Assembly (NCBI GenBank): GCA_019914945.1
Contig: CM034106.1
Coordinates: forward strand, 11,780,501-11,844,500
From: Typha latifolia
Taxonomy: Eukaryota > Streptophyta > Magnoliopsida > Poales > Typhaceae
Direction: 5' to 3'
Length of the DNA: 64,000 bases
Position 1 is the stretch's first letter, and every line of letters starts with the position of its first letter. Below are positions 36,758 to 50,100 of the stretch, one piece after another. A model generated the notes under the pieces. The model was not told the origin of the DNA and made no database searches. It saw only the letters and a list, made by a program, of their open reading frames with translations. A program made the position numbers and the translations under genes.

Positions 36758-39700
36758 ATGAAGCTAAAGATTAACAAGGCCTGCGATCTGAGCTCCATCT
36801 CCGTCCTTCCTCCGAGGTTCGAATCCTTCTCGTTCTTCTCCAGGTCAAAGCGATCTTGAAATATTCTGTTCTTTTTGTTTGATTCATGTAGTTAATTGTT
36901 TAGGAGAAGCGGGGGAATGAGCTCCGGAACGGATGCATCGGGTTTGGGAAAGAGCCAGGCGTCTCAGCTCCGATCTCAGTCTCAGCAGTCGTTCTCCCAG
37001 GGGGTTTCGCTGTCACAGTTGTCTCAGACCTCGCTCGAGGAGAACATAATGAACGATCAGGTAAAAGAGCTTTTCGTTTATCTCTTCCGATCTTCCTGAG
37101 CTATTGGTGGAGATTGGGAAATACTGGATCCTTAAGCATTCGTCGAGATTGAAATGAGAGCAGTAGAGTGCGCTAGATCAACTGAATTTGTCAATCCTTT
37201 TGCTTAAATTGCCTGCTTCAGTTATAGAGCTTCTGTTCAAACATTGACGTCAATTTTGTTTACCCTTTTTCTGTTTCTTTTGGGGATAATCAAGGAAGAT
37301 GATGGGTGAAATTTGTCTCCATCAGTTCAGTACTCCTCTTTTTGATATCAAAATTTTTCTGATGGAATGATAAATTTTCCTTTTATTCATTAGCTCCTTG
37401 TTTTTTTTCCAAAAAACTACTGTTCTTCAAACAGTTACTGTGGATCAAAAACAAGTTTACCTGTTAGTTTTGCTCTTATTTCTCTCTTGAGCTATAACAA
37501 CATAATTTTGAGATAATTATTTTTGGCATGAACAGAGTCTGATGTCGCTGAAAAATAAACTAAATTACATCAATGGGAGCAGCTTATCACTATTGAGAAC
37601 ATGAAAGGTGCCTCATAGGGTATCTATATGTGTCAGTTTGTATTTGTTAGGATTATCTCACACGCATTAGGCTAACTACTTTTGACCAACTATGCTGAAA
37701 AGAGAAATCTGATATTCTTAAGCTTCAGAGGTCTTGCAATAAATAGAGCTTAAGATATATAAAGAGACAATTGTTGTCAGAGTATAAATAAAAAGATGAA
37801 AACTGTCATAGCTGAACTGAATGATCTCACAATAATAGCACATCTAACACTGGTCGCTTGATGAGACTGGTTCAATTCCCATTGAAACAATTCTCTTTTT
37901 TGTCATTCATTAAGATGATATGATCTATTGTAATGGAATAAGGGAAGTGCATAGATGTGCACACATATTTGTGAATGCTTACACAGTTACATGCATGTAG
38001 GTACATAAGCATATGAATGCAGGTACATCATTTAGGCACAATTCCTAAGATGATATGACCTTTGGAATAAACTATGTAGCTAAATAATAGGCTTATTTGC
38101 TTCAAGTTGTAGCACATACCCTCTATTTGTGTCAAAAGTTCTTTCATTGTTTTTCTTACATACTATATATATTTATTTATTTGAACAGAGATTTGGCTTA
38201 CATGATAATTCATCAAAGAGGATCTCTTCATTGGCCTCCGGATCGTCCTCGCGAGAAGAATCTCAGATGCAGCTGTCAAGAGCATCAAACAACACGTTGC
38301 ATCGATGGAATCCAACATCTGTTCCAGATAGTAGATGTACGTCAAGCAATTACTTCTGATAGTTGAAATCTATTCAATTCGCAGGGTGACACACATGTAA
38401 CAATTGCCATGTTCACATGTGATAATATGGTTTTCTACTTATCTTGAAAGTAACCCAAACTTTTTAAATCTATCAGAAGGGTTATTGTTATGACATAATC
38501 ATAGGTGCATCAGGAAGAATTACTGAAATATCTCATCTCTTTTTTTCTGAACAGGTCAGGTTAATGAAGAACTTGAGCACAAATTTCGATTAATAGAAAG
38601 TTCTATAAACAGGATAGGCATGGTCCTGGACTCTGTTCAAAATGATGTCATGCAAGTAAACAGAGCTGTGAAAGAAGTATCACTAGAAAGTAAGTGCTAA
38701 TGTGGAAGGTTCTGAAGGAAACCAAATGAAACATCAATATATATACTTCAATTGCTTATTACATTAACCAAATGTGTTGTTTTGCTGCTGCCGCTAATCC
38801 AGATGTATTCTTGCTACAATCCAAGGTCAATAATTTAGTATAGTAGTTCAAATTCTAAACTGTCAATTTGATATATCGTTGCATTCGATGTCATTCATGG
38901 TCAGCTGAAGGGATACGACAAAAAGTTCTTGTCTTAGACAATTCAATGCAGAAAATGGTAGGAATCAGAATTCGGGCATCATCTGTTTCCTATCCTTAAC
39001 TGCCATCTGTCACATAAATCTGATTCGTTGAACCATTGACTTTGATAACAGATCAAGGCAGAAGATGATATCAAATCTTTTCTTGATGGAAGTCTGAAAA
39101 GTATACCTGATCAGTTGATCAAGATCTCTAATTCTGACAAACTGGATGAGATATCCTTGGCACTTTCAGCTTTACCACATCAGATTGAAACATGCTTTTT
39201 GAAACTACAGCACGAAAATTTTAGGGTCATTACAAAAGAAATGGAGGTAGTCACTTTAAATTTCTAAATCCATCCTCACACTTCTTTGATACATTTCAAC
39301 TAAGTACATTTTTCTAAGAAGTATCCAAAAGATAATCTGTGCAACATTTTTATCTGTATTTTTCTAATGTTGGTTATATAGAGGCTGAAACGTGCATTTT
39401 TTTATGGTGGTGTCTTCCTATTTTCCCTGTTCAGGGCTTCCCTTGAAATCATTTCTTACAATTTTCATGCATGTTAATTGCACTCTTCCTCTCTATTTAT
39501 CATGCATCTAAATGTGAAAAATAGGCATGTTTCTCTGTCCTGGCTACTCAGATATTTATGATACATCTCTGGATTAGGCCAAATTTTAATATCAGTTCTC
39601 AACTGTTGTCAGTTTGTCACTGGTATTCTTCTTTCAGATGACTTTCAAATGCAGTATGCATTTGACTTTACCAACATTTTCATCCTTTCAGTGCTTAGCA

Positions 39701-41434
39701 CATCTTTTTACCTCCTATCTACAAAAAATCATAGCAAATTCTGGTCTTTCAAGGACTGACAAAACCAAAATGGTAACCCAGATATTGTATTCTGCCGACT
39801 GTCTGATCTTTTCCTGATACTGTGCAGGCAATATTGAATAGCATCAAATCTTTCAGCAACAAAAGTACAGTTCCAATCCAGCTACCCGGGGTACATGATT
39901 CTCATAAGATCTAGAAGATTCACTCAATAACTATTAGTTATATCTCTAAATCTCTTAATGTTTGCTTTGGTTCTGCAGAGTAGAACCTGTACTGACACGA
40001 ATCATTTGTCGAACAGTCAGATACCAGTAACAAAAGTGTACCCTTCTGACTTCCTCTATATCTTTCATTAGCTGTTGGTCTTATCAAAGCTTATTCTTGA
40101 AATTGGAATTTGGATTGGAACAATCTGTGATATAGATATTGTAGTTTATGATGTATATCTGAAATTTATGGCTTGCAAGGTCCTTCAAAGAAGCAAGGTA
40201 TTATCTTTTGAGTTTCTATAGAAATTTATTATAAGTTCCCTGCAAATAAAAGTTTCCAATCATGAAGTGGGTGGAATTAGCCGGTTTATACAATTGGCAA
40301 ATTTAGTATGGCATCTAGGTGTTGGTTTGGTGGAATGTGAATTTAGTGCATTCATTGCTACAATATTAAGGTACTCTGCTAATGTTACTGATCTATTTAA
40401 TAGTGTTTTGGCTCACTTGCATTTTTCATGTTTATATTTTTCTTCTTTCTGGTATATTTATTTGTTGATTATCTTTGCCAGTCTGGCTGCGCATTTGACT
40501 GGATACAGTAGAAGTGTTCCAGTTCCAAAGGTGGAAGAAGGAAAGGCAAAAGCACTCCAACCAAAATTGACTGGTCCTAACCATATAATGGCACTCAAGC
40601 GGGAAGACATATCTATCTCGAAAAAGGTTACTTGTGCTGACTTGCTGATCCTAAGCTAAAGTAAAGCGTTACATATTCTGTCTCGTGCAAATAAAAGAAA
40701 AAAAAATTATTGCCTCACTCTATAGTCTATAGTATGTGACACCTGCTATTAATTCTTTAATTCTTCCATGTCTTGAAAATTTTGATATCGACATGCCAAT
40801 TCCTAGTCCCAGAATTTAATTCAGTATAATTCTCCAGTGCTGAAAGTTGCATCCCCGAATTGCATATGGTAGCAGATTGTAGCACCGCATGTTGCATGGA
40901 ATCCATAAAGTTTATTATCGAGTAATTCTGGACAAGTCTTACTGGTTTATTTGAGCTTATCTAACGTCAGGACTATTCTTATTAATCGTGATTCAGGACC
41001 AAGATTTCAGAGTAATCATTGATTCAGATGATGAGAGTGATGGAGGTGCTTCCTGCCTAATTGTGAAAAAGAAAAAAGGTAAACTTGACAAATGTGGTGT
41101 AAGACGGACAACACTTGTATACAACGAAATCTAATGACATTATTAAAGAGAAAGTTACCAGTTTCAGATATATTTACATTTTTCGTAAAAGAACGTGCAT
41201 AATTGACTGTTAAAGAGATCTGCCAGTCGTTCGGGAGATCGATTTTTTTTTCTTCCTTTTTTTTCGGTCCATGATTCCATCAGCTAAACTTGTGCATATT
41301 CAATTCACTCTTTCTGTATTGCAGCAGAAAAGGAAAGCTGCTGGATGAAGGAGGCTACGGAAGATACTTTACGAATTCTAAGACAAGCAAGGAAGAGAAG
41401 GAGAAGAAAGATGAATTCGGTAATTTTTGTGTAA
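36758..41434 (+). CDS. PAIR1: Meiotic recombination-initiation protein PAIR1/PRD3
   Basis: Eleven exons: 36758-36816, 36904-37060, 38189-38336, 38555-38689, 38905-38957, 39052-39246, 39828-39890, 39979-40037, 40482-40626, 40997-41078 and 41325-41434. They total 1206 bases, giving 401 aa. The N-terminus MKLKINKACDLSSISVLPPR and the Ser/Gln-rich QSQQSFSQGVSLSQLSQTSL are PAIR1/PRD3 hallmarks. A central coiled coil follows (ELEHKFRLIESSINRIGMVL through the next about 100 residues). The tail is basic (LRILRQARKRRRRK) and nuclear-signal-like. Rice PAIR1 and Arabidopsis PRD3 are needed for meiotic double-strand breaks and homologue pairing. This model is shorter than either. The weakest junction is 40037/40482: I chose donor AAAAGT|GTACCC because only it keeps exon 9 open. 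An 18-base candidate microexon at 40180-40197 was left out. Exons 1-6 and 9-11 are firm. Confidence 0.88.
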
Positions 41435-42756
41435 GGTATGCTGACCACTAGATAGTACTGACAGAATGGAAACTTTTCTTCCATTTGTTTTAATGATTGG
41501 GCTCCTTACCATCACTTTAGGATTGAGAACTCCTATTGAAGATGACAAACTTAGATTTGTAAAATGCTATTTCTTTTTTGCAAAGAAGGATATTGCTCCT
41601 TTTCATTTCAGTCCTTTAGCTCTCTGATGCACCAAAAATCAACAGCTCTGTTTTCTTACTTCTTGGAGAGGTTACTTCTTAGAGAGGTGAGATCGACTTC
41701 TAGATTATCTTTTCTCCTTTAATATTTCCATATGTTTTATATATTGACTTCCCCATTATACCAAAGGTCCAATTTCTACCTTCCTATAAGAAACCACTTG
41801 AGGCCCAGTTAGGCCCATTGAGATTCCATCAGAAGTTTCCGCGAACTCTTCAATTGAACGAGTCCCTGTACAGCATTCTTCTCTCCAAATGATCTCATCA
41901 ATGATCGACGTTGTCGATCAAGCAGCAACCCAAGATTAAACCAGTACTCATTCCACGTCTACTCTATCTACAAGGGTATGCAAATCATAGAACTCTTCTA
42001 CTCTGCATTCTTCGAGCAGTTTTATAGCCATCAGATGACTGCTTTGCTTTTTCTTGACCTAATAAAGTGCTCTGTTGCTATCTATTGCACGATCTTATCA
42101 CGTCTCTTTTAATAATAGAGTGCCGTAGTCTTCCCTTTCTCTCATGTGATTTGGGTTGGCCAAGGCCCTCCTTTACCGCTGGCATTCAGCAGGGGTTGGG
42201 GAGGGAAGGAAGGGGGGTTGTGCGCATACGGCAGAGCATCTAATGGAAAAAGTTTTGTCAAAAGTTAAAGCTCCAAACCGACCACATTATATTCCCCACA
42301 AGTGGTCCAAAAGAGAACTTCTTTCACCAAACAGACAAGGTGAAGTTGACGTAGGATATTAGCCCTCTCACCAGTCACCACCACACCAACCCTTTGATCT
42401 TGTCCTTCATTTGAGTCGTTTGTGGTCGATTAAGCTTAATTGACTTGATCGTGAAGTGACGTGAGATGCCTTGGATTAGTATAGGCTCGCAACAATAACA
42501 TTTTAACAACTGGGGCACGTGGCTTAATCACACATCGTCCACTATGCTTCTAAATGGAAACAGCTTTGTCTTATGTATCGTCAGTTGCCTTCAAGCTCGG
42601 ATTCCTCTCAAAAAGAAATTTAGGGTTATCATTATCTTTGCTCATCAGCTAATATCACATAACATATTATAATCGGAGGCAATCATACATTTGATCTTTT
42701 GATTTGAGGCCCTTTCTTATTCTCTGTATGCTTTATTGTGTGGCCGGATTGGGGAA

Positions 42757-42782
42757 TTTTTTTTTTTTTTTTTTTTTTTTTT
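42757..42782. repeat. Poly-T tract
   Basis: 26 consecutive T. Read on the minus strand this is a poly-A run and could be the tail of a retroposed sequence lying to its right. Confidence 0.9.
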
Positions 42783-43396
42783 GCACACGTATCTAGCAGT
42801 CGAGGACTAGTGGCCTCCGCCGACACATCCAAGGGCAACTTTGATACTTTGCTTGCGAACCTATCATTGATCGCATCTATTAAAAGTATCTACATCCATT
42901 TGTTCCATCTCCCAATGCTTAATCACGGACTCTAAAATTTTTCTAGTTCCCCAATGCCTATAGCAGTGATACCATTATTTCTTGCATCTGACAAAGATAT
43001 AAAGTAATTGTACGTCTTCCACTTCTTCATAGTTAGCTGTATTTTTCAATGGCTCAATTCCTTGCCAAAGTTGACTAAGGAATTCTTTTATTGATTTAGT
43101 GTCGTTATATGATTATCTACAGGGAACCAAGCACCATCTAGCAATGAAACAAAAGCTTAGATCCAGTCGGTCTTGTTGTAGTTCCATGAAACTTAGTGGT
43201 ACTATGGACTACTGTACCTTTACACTTTCCTGCAAGATGTGCCCCATGAGATACATTTGACAAATATTTGATGGCTCTACAGTTGCTATGTCGCCCTATA
43301 TCTAACCAACTTCCATTGTTTGGAGCCCACAACACAATCAGCCCTCCATTTCTGGATCAGTTATCTTGACTGGAATCCAAATAAGGTGGAATTCCC

Positions 43397-43418
43397 TGAA
43401 TGAATGAATGAATGAATG
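43397..43418. repeat. (TGAA)n microsatellite
   Basis: About five and a half perfect TGAA units in intergenic DNA. Confidence 0.9.
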
Positions 43419-45749
43419 TACCTTCTTCCAATGGTTGGTAGTGTGATAATGATCTCGCCTTGTGGATATAACATCCCCCCTCCCCCCCCCCAGCTAAACT
43501 CCTTCCTATTCTTTGCCTTCTTTTTTCTTCCTTTTTCCGGTTCAATTGTTGAATCTCTTGTAATGGTTGTGAATCGGAACAACCACGGACGTCACATGCA
43601 CCCCACGTGATTGCGTCGTTATTGATTTGTTGGCTTAAAACGAAGGAACAAAGTTGTACTTCTTCGAGTATTCTCTTCAAGCTTGGGTAGAGAAAACTAT
43701 AATGATCATTAAAGTGGTTCTTGCCTTCCTGGTCCCCTACTACAACCGATGGAAGGCCATTTAATACATTTTCCGTTTTATTGCCTTGTTACCTTTTTTT
43801 CTAAATATTTCTGCCACTTTTATTCCTTCTTCCGAATCTCTCTCTCTTTTTTATTTTACCTCTCACTCGAAGTGACTTTGGCTCATGCACTACATTCTTC
43901 TATTAATTTTTTTTCAAGTCGTATACAAATTGATACGTGAAAAGCGACTATTATTTTTGGGGAAACAGCGTGCTACGAGTTGAGATCTCATATATGGTGA
44001 CATCTATTAATCGCGAAGGTTCGCTATGTTTGACATTGCTACGATATTTGGTTACTTCTATTGAAAGACCTTTTTTTTTTATCATTCCTTGATTATATAT
44101 ACTCGTAAATAGCTTGTGCCAACTCTCTTTGTACATTTCCTTGCCTTGGATAATGTCGAGCACTATGGAAAACTTTTGTGCGTGACCATTTCTAGCACAT
44201 CTATTTAGACCGTGAGCATCCAAATTCTGAGAACTAGGAGAAACAATCCATATGATTTTTTAGCCAGGGTAAAAACTGTGGGTTACTAATTTATTTATTA
44301 ATTGGTGCAGAATTTCTTCTCTATAATGCCACAACAAGTCAAGCCTGAAGGGAAATAGCTATATATAACTCCATTGATATTTTCTATGCCCCACTTAGCC
44401 TTCTTCGTGACAGAATATGGTATTAACTTATTCAACACTTCTGTTAAATAACACTGGTTAAGAGAAAGCAAGGTAAGTCTGATTACTTCTTCTTCTTTTT
44501 ATTATTTTAGATCTGTAAGTATTTAATTGCAAGTGATTGACTCTTTTGACAATTGAAACTTGCTTCCCTTCCGTATTGCATCACAACAAATATCAAACAT
44601 TATAGCAAAAAACTTAGTTATTAGCCGAGAAGATTGCTTTAATAGGATTAGTTGGTGATCATCATGTCCAACTCTCGCCAGTGCTGTGGTTGGGAAAGCC
44701 TAACCAAACAGTGATGCGGAGGGTAAGCAATCAACACCACTCGACATCATCTCACTGTCTATATGCAACTTAATTCCCTCAACAAAAATGCAACCAAACT
44801 AATATGTCAGATGCCAAAGCTAGGCATCGTTCACCAATGTCTACCATCCACATTGTCGCCTTGTAGCATAGCAAGCAAACCTTGGAGGATAAGATGTCAT
44901 CAAGAAACCCATCTCCATCAACAACTGCACAATTTGGAGGACTGGTTGATGCTTCTTCACAGTGAAACACTAACCACCTCAAAGAAAAGGATTTGCATTG
45001 GCTTTACTTCTCCATGGACCGACAAGTAGCTACTACGGTGTGTTAGTTTGGATAGCAGATCATTCCCATCGACTGGAAGCAAATATGGAATAACGTACTC
45101 AGTAACGAATGCGATCTTTGTTCACAATGGAAGCCAACACCAGTAGATGCAAATGGTATCCAGAAAGGAGAGAGATTTGTGACCCATGTTATGCATAAAT
45201 GTCCAAATTTTATTGACTAGTCTTTCAATTAGGCTAATGCAACAATCGTGGGTGGATATGTTTAACTATTTATATTAACATTATCTCGGTACCACCCAAT
45301 TTAAGAAAGTTAGGAGAATATTTTTATTTGTGACTTAGCTTCACTTAGTTTAATGACTCAGTAGTATGCTGGCTTTGAGGAGCACTTTGGCGTCGCTGTT
45401 ACTTAGAGAAATAGTTCGAATTAGCTTAAGAGCAATGGCTGGCAGGGCAAGACTTAAAGCTCAGACTAAATAGCTTTATATATTGACTAAAAATTTAGTA
45501 AAATCTAAATGCTTTTGTATTAAGAGATATTGATATTTTGTTCACTCTGTTAGGTTATTAAATGATTAAAAAAAAAACATTGTCTCGGTTTTCCTTGAAT
45601 GCACCTTCCATCGTCAATATATTGAAAATGGCCCATTCTTTAAAATATGCATGGTTACTAGGATGAGGACGGATCAACAGCAGAGGAAAATTAAGTTAAA
45701 TAATAGATATTTTGTTTATTTTGTATGTCGACAAATGTTAATTAATCGA

Positions 45750-45775
<26 letters not shown>
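45750..45775. repeat. (AT)n microsatellite, possible TATA region of the DUF4378 gene
   Basis: 26 bases of alternating AT, followed within 40 bases by an AGAGAGA-type purine stretch like those in plant leaders. The promoter role is inferred. Confidence 0.85.
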
Positions 45776-45780
<5 letters not shown>

Positions 45781-47172
45781 CCCACCTAAAAACAACAGGA
45801 GAGAAATAGAGAGAGATAGAGATGATGGTCGTAGTACCAAACTTTTTTACTTAACCCGGGTAGGAGGAATCGGCAACTTCACAGAGGACACCTCCTTCGC
45901 CATTAGAATAGAGAAAGAAAAGTTCAAGGAAAGCAACAAAGCCTTGATCTTCTTGCCGTTTCAGATAATTCTGAGAAATGGGTAGTTGATCGTTCTTCGT
46001 TTCTCGACCGATGGAGGTCAGAATTTGATATCCGACATTTAGATATCGATCGGTTCAGATTGTTTATGAGCTTGTCTGATCGAGCCAAATGGAGGAGTTT
46101 ACGACTCGGTGCGTGTAAACTTTTGGAAAGTTGATGCATGTTGCTTTTTGTTCTCTTTTTGGATTCTGAGAAGGTGCAGAAGGCAAAGAAAACTTGCATG
46201 TGTATAATTTATTCAGATTAAAGGCTTTTGGATGTAAAAAGCCTTCCTTTTATATCATCTCATCTGTGGTTGCCCTTGGAATCCATATGCTGGACCTGGA
46301 AGGCTGTTGGTAGAGGTGGTTTTGTCTCTTTCGATCAACTTTTTTACTTTGAAAATTTTGGTTTCGGCTGCCGAAAGGTTTTGCGGATTGTGGAAAAGGT
46401 GTTTGGAGTTGGGTCAGCTATCGTTTCCTCTCTAGAGAAAAGGAATAGCGCAGGCTTGGTTCCATCACTCGAGATTGGAAGGAAGAGGTCATGAAATTGG
46501 AAGTTTAGAGATCTTGCATTTCAGGTACTCCAATTGGATGTCTCCTTTGACTTCTCTTTTATAGCTAGAATCTTTTATAGTCCCTATTATGTGTACTTGC
46601 CGTGTTTTTCTATCTTCTTTCTGTGTAATTATTAGTGTTCGTGCAAAACCTGAGCACTTGAGAAATCCCAATGAGATTTTGTTTTTCTGTGAAAAAATTT
46701 CATGAAATTGCAAATAGAAGTTTGTATGGCAAGAACACAATAGTTGCTGAATTGGGCTTCTGCTTAATGATCTCACTAAGAAAAACTGCAATTTGGAAAT
46801 CCAAGCTTCTATCCCTTCACTGGAGAATTGATACATATATTCTGGTTTGAACTATTAATTTGGTGACTTTGGGGCATCAGTATGCTAGCATCTGCATGCA
46901 TGTCTTTTGTACTTATAGCATCTTTTTTATATCTACAAAATCTCACAAGTTGCCAGAAGTTCTATCAGAATTATGATTTTGATGATTTTGGAGTGCATAT
47001 CATGCAATTCGATGTTCTTTTTTATTTATTTATGCAACTGCCTTTTCTCCCTCTCTTTTGGCTGATTTATTTGCATGGTTTCATTCAGATTTAAAGCTTC
47101 CTTTCTGGTTCTCCGCTTTCTGAAGTGACCATCTATCAGAAAAAGCAATAGCTAGACAGTCGTTCATCAATT

Positions 47173-50100
47173 ATGGGCAAAAGAGTATACAGATGGTCTG
47201 CACGACCGAAGAAGGCCAATGTAGGCTGTATGTGGAGTCTGCTTCGCTTGCTAGATTTCCGTCGGAGCCCAAGGTTACTCTTAAGTCAGGAGCATGGAAG
47301 TGCTAAATATGCTGGTGAGTATTCTCAACACCAAAACAATTGGGTATTTTTGAGGTGTTTGTTCCCTAGTTACTTGAGCTTCATGAAATTACTGAATACT
47401 CCATGCTATTTTACAATATTAAATAAATTCCAATAATGTTGAACTTAGATCCGTAGATCCTCATGTAAATATCTCTCTTCAAATTTAACTAAGCTGGTCT
47501 ACCTTGCTTGAATGAAGTTTTCAAGTATAATTAAAGTGGCGACACTTAGGAGGGCAAGACAGTATGTAACATATTGGTCTTTTTGCAGAGTTTATTCCTT
47601 CGAATACTGCAATTTTTATCTAATTGTTTGTACTTGCTTTAGACTCATTTTTCTAATGTTGGCCCCCTGCATCTTCTGCAGCCACTGGATGTTCCAGAGT
47701 CAGACTCAGCAATTTTGTGGAAATAAATGATAAAGATGAGGTAAGTTCTGTCGATGTGCTTATTATTCTGTCAAGACTACTGTATTTAGTTAATTTCCAG
47801 TCTATAAATGCAGTCTTGGTGAATGCTTTCATTGTCATGAAAAAACTGTGTTATGTGCTCTTTAAATTCTCCGCATTGCGGAACTTTTGAAAGCAATTCT
47901 TTCTAAAATAATTGATATTGTTTCCTTAATTTTTCAGAAAGCCAACGAAAGCAAAGTACGAAGGATTAATTTGGGTATGCCGAGTGTCAAAACACTTATC
48001 GAGGAAGAGATGGCTAGTGCTCAACCACTGAAGATTCCAAGTGAATCAAAGAAGATTCGAAGTGAATCGAAGAAGATTCCGGGTAATGAAGTTGAAAAAT
48101 TATTATCTGATTTGGGACGTGACGTCCATCGAGAGAGAGGTTCCAAACAAACCAAAAAGAAATCAAAGACAATCTCAGAATTTTATGTCAATGACCTGAC
48201 AACTCCTGGAAGCTTCGATGATGATGGTTATAAGAACACGAGTCCAACTGAAGAAGCTGACCTGGACTTTGTCTTGGCAGCATTTTTGGTAGAAATCTAC
48301 AGATTCCACAATGAATGCCAGCATGTCGATTGTAAGAATAAGATGGAATTGTGTCCTTCTTTGAAATTCCTGATACATATGAAGCTAAATGATATGAACC
48401 ATTCCGATTCCAATCATGGTCAGGAGAACTCTAATTTTCAAAAAGCAATGGTTGATGTAGCTGAAGCATATAAAGGCCACGAGTTTGATGATGAGGAACA
48501 TCTGAATGGCAGCAAGGCAGCTCAATCCAAAGAATTCATGAATGCATTGGAGATACTGAGCTCAAACAAGGAGTTATTTCTGAAGCTTCTGCAAAATCCA
48601 AACTCACATATATTAAAGAATATTCAAAATATTCACAACATTCAGGGAATCTCCAAGTCAGAATCAGGTAGATTTATGGAAGGAAATAAATTGGTGGATG
48701 GTGTTGGTAGTTCAGAAAAATGTCAGGAGTTCTCCAGTAGGAATATATTCACTAAACAGCGTAGATATAACTTTTTCTGGAACAGAGACAAACCAAAGGA
48801 AAGACGGCCATCAGGAAAAAGTGATAGTTCTAAGTCTATTAGCAGAATAGTTGTTCTAAAGCCAAGTTCTGCACGAATGCAAAATCCTGTATTCAGAACT
48901 AATCTAAGTTCCTTATCAAAATCACATAATAGGTTGCAAGTTCAGGAAGATAGTGAGAGAGTTGCTTCCCATTTTTCTCTGAAAGAAATCAAAAGAAGGT
49001 TGAGACATGTCATTGGTGAGCCTAGAAAGGAGCAACATTTGATCTCCACGAAAGGTCCTGCCCATAGAGTTCCAAATGGGTTCAAAGATTCAGCTACTGC
49101 ATATAAACAGCTTTCCACAGAGAGTTCGGTAACAAGTCTGGCAAGTAGAACTTCCTCAGATAGTGAAGATGATTCTGAGCCACCTGGCTTTCACAACAAT
49201 TTTCTTTTTGAGGATATCTTTGACAACAACAAGAAGCCAAATGATTGCAAACATGACATCAAGAATGATATCTCTTCCTCTGGGACTGGATCTTTCTTTT
49301 ACAAGGAGGCAAAGAGGCATCTCATTGAGATTCTAAATACTGGAAACCGAAGTGATGATTTTCCAACTGAACATATCTCAAAATCTTTGGCAAGATTACT
49401 TTCACTGCCAGAATACAACATATTATCACCTAAAACTAGTCCTGGAAAAGAGGAGCTCGAGTTCTCACCTGATGAGTCAATTTCGTCTTCTTTAGAGAAG
49501 GCTGAAGATGAAGGTGCTACCAGAATTTTAAGTCCATCGAGGCAAGACATGGAGAGTACTAAATGTGACTTTAGCATTGGTGTCGATGAACAAGTAGTTG
49601 AGTTGAAGCCCGAAATTATTGATGCTGAAGTTAAGGATGGGGTTTACTATGAAGAAGGAATGAACCTTGAAGGTGATTTCACCATATGTTCCATAAGAAT
49701 ATATTTGGTAAATTTTTCCTCTCGTTGTTGTTAAAGGAATTCATGAAATTTTTGCAGGAGCTACAGAAATTATAGATATGGGAGGTATCATGTGCACTGA
49801 AAGCTGTAGCCATTTGGATGCATGCTCTGTATCTGTTGGGAGTGAATTCTGTGTTTTAGGTGAAGGGATAAGAGAATGTCCAGGCCTGGTAACTTATATC
49901 TGCCATGAAATTGCTATTATAACTCCGTTTATCATGATTTTTATTGCTAAAAACTGTAACCTTGCTCTGTGTCACAGGATATGTTGGAGGAACTGGAACC
50001 GATGAACAGGTTGGTACCAATCTTTCCAAGCTCTTCTGAGATCATTCTTGAAAGCCTAGAGGAGCAAAGTCCAGCAACTGTTATTGAACCAATTACTTCA

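Larger units (their letters stand above)
41435..47172. other. Intergenic region with decayed sequence and the leader of the DUF4378 gene
   Basis: No gene was recognised between 41.45 and about 45.8 kb. It holds a 26-base T run (42757-42782), a TGAA microsatellite (43397-43418), a C run near 43480 and several short open frames on both strands (for example 43138-43335 and 43951-44223 minus, and 44763-45029 plus). These look like remnants of something coding but match no family I can name. A TA tract at 45750-45775 with a purine-rich stretch after it may mark the start of the DUF4378 gene leader. A TTTCAG|GTACTC donor near 46524 fits a leader exon. Confidence 0.55.

Noticed and set aside
37820..37900. 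GGTTCAATTCCC resembling a tRNA B box
   Set aside because: No matching A box, anticodon stem or acceptor stem could be folded around it. It lies in PAIR1 intron 2.
40267..40659. Plus-strand 130-codon open frame
   Set aside because: Only its second half is coding: it is intron 8 read through into PAIR1 exon 9.
46228..46494. Plus-strand 88-codon open frame upstream of the DUF4378 gene
   Set aside because: It probably lies in the long leader exon. It shows no known domain, and there is no evidence it is more than a chance upstream frame.
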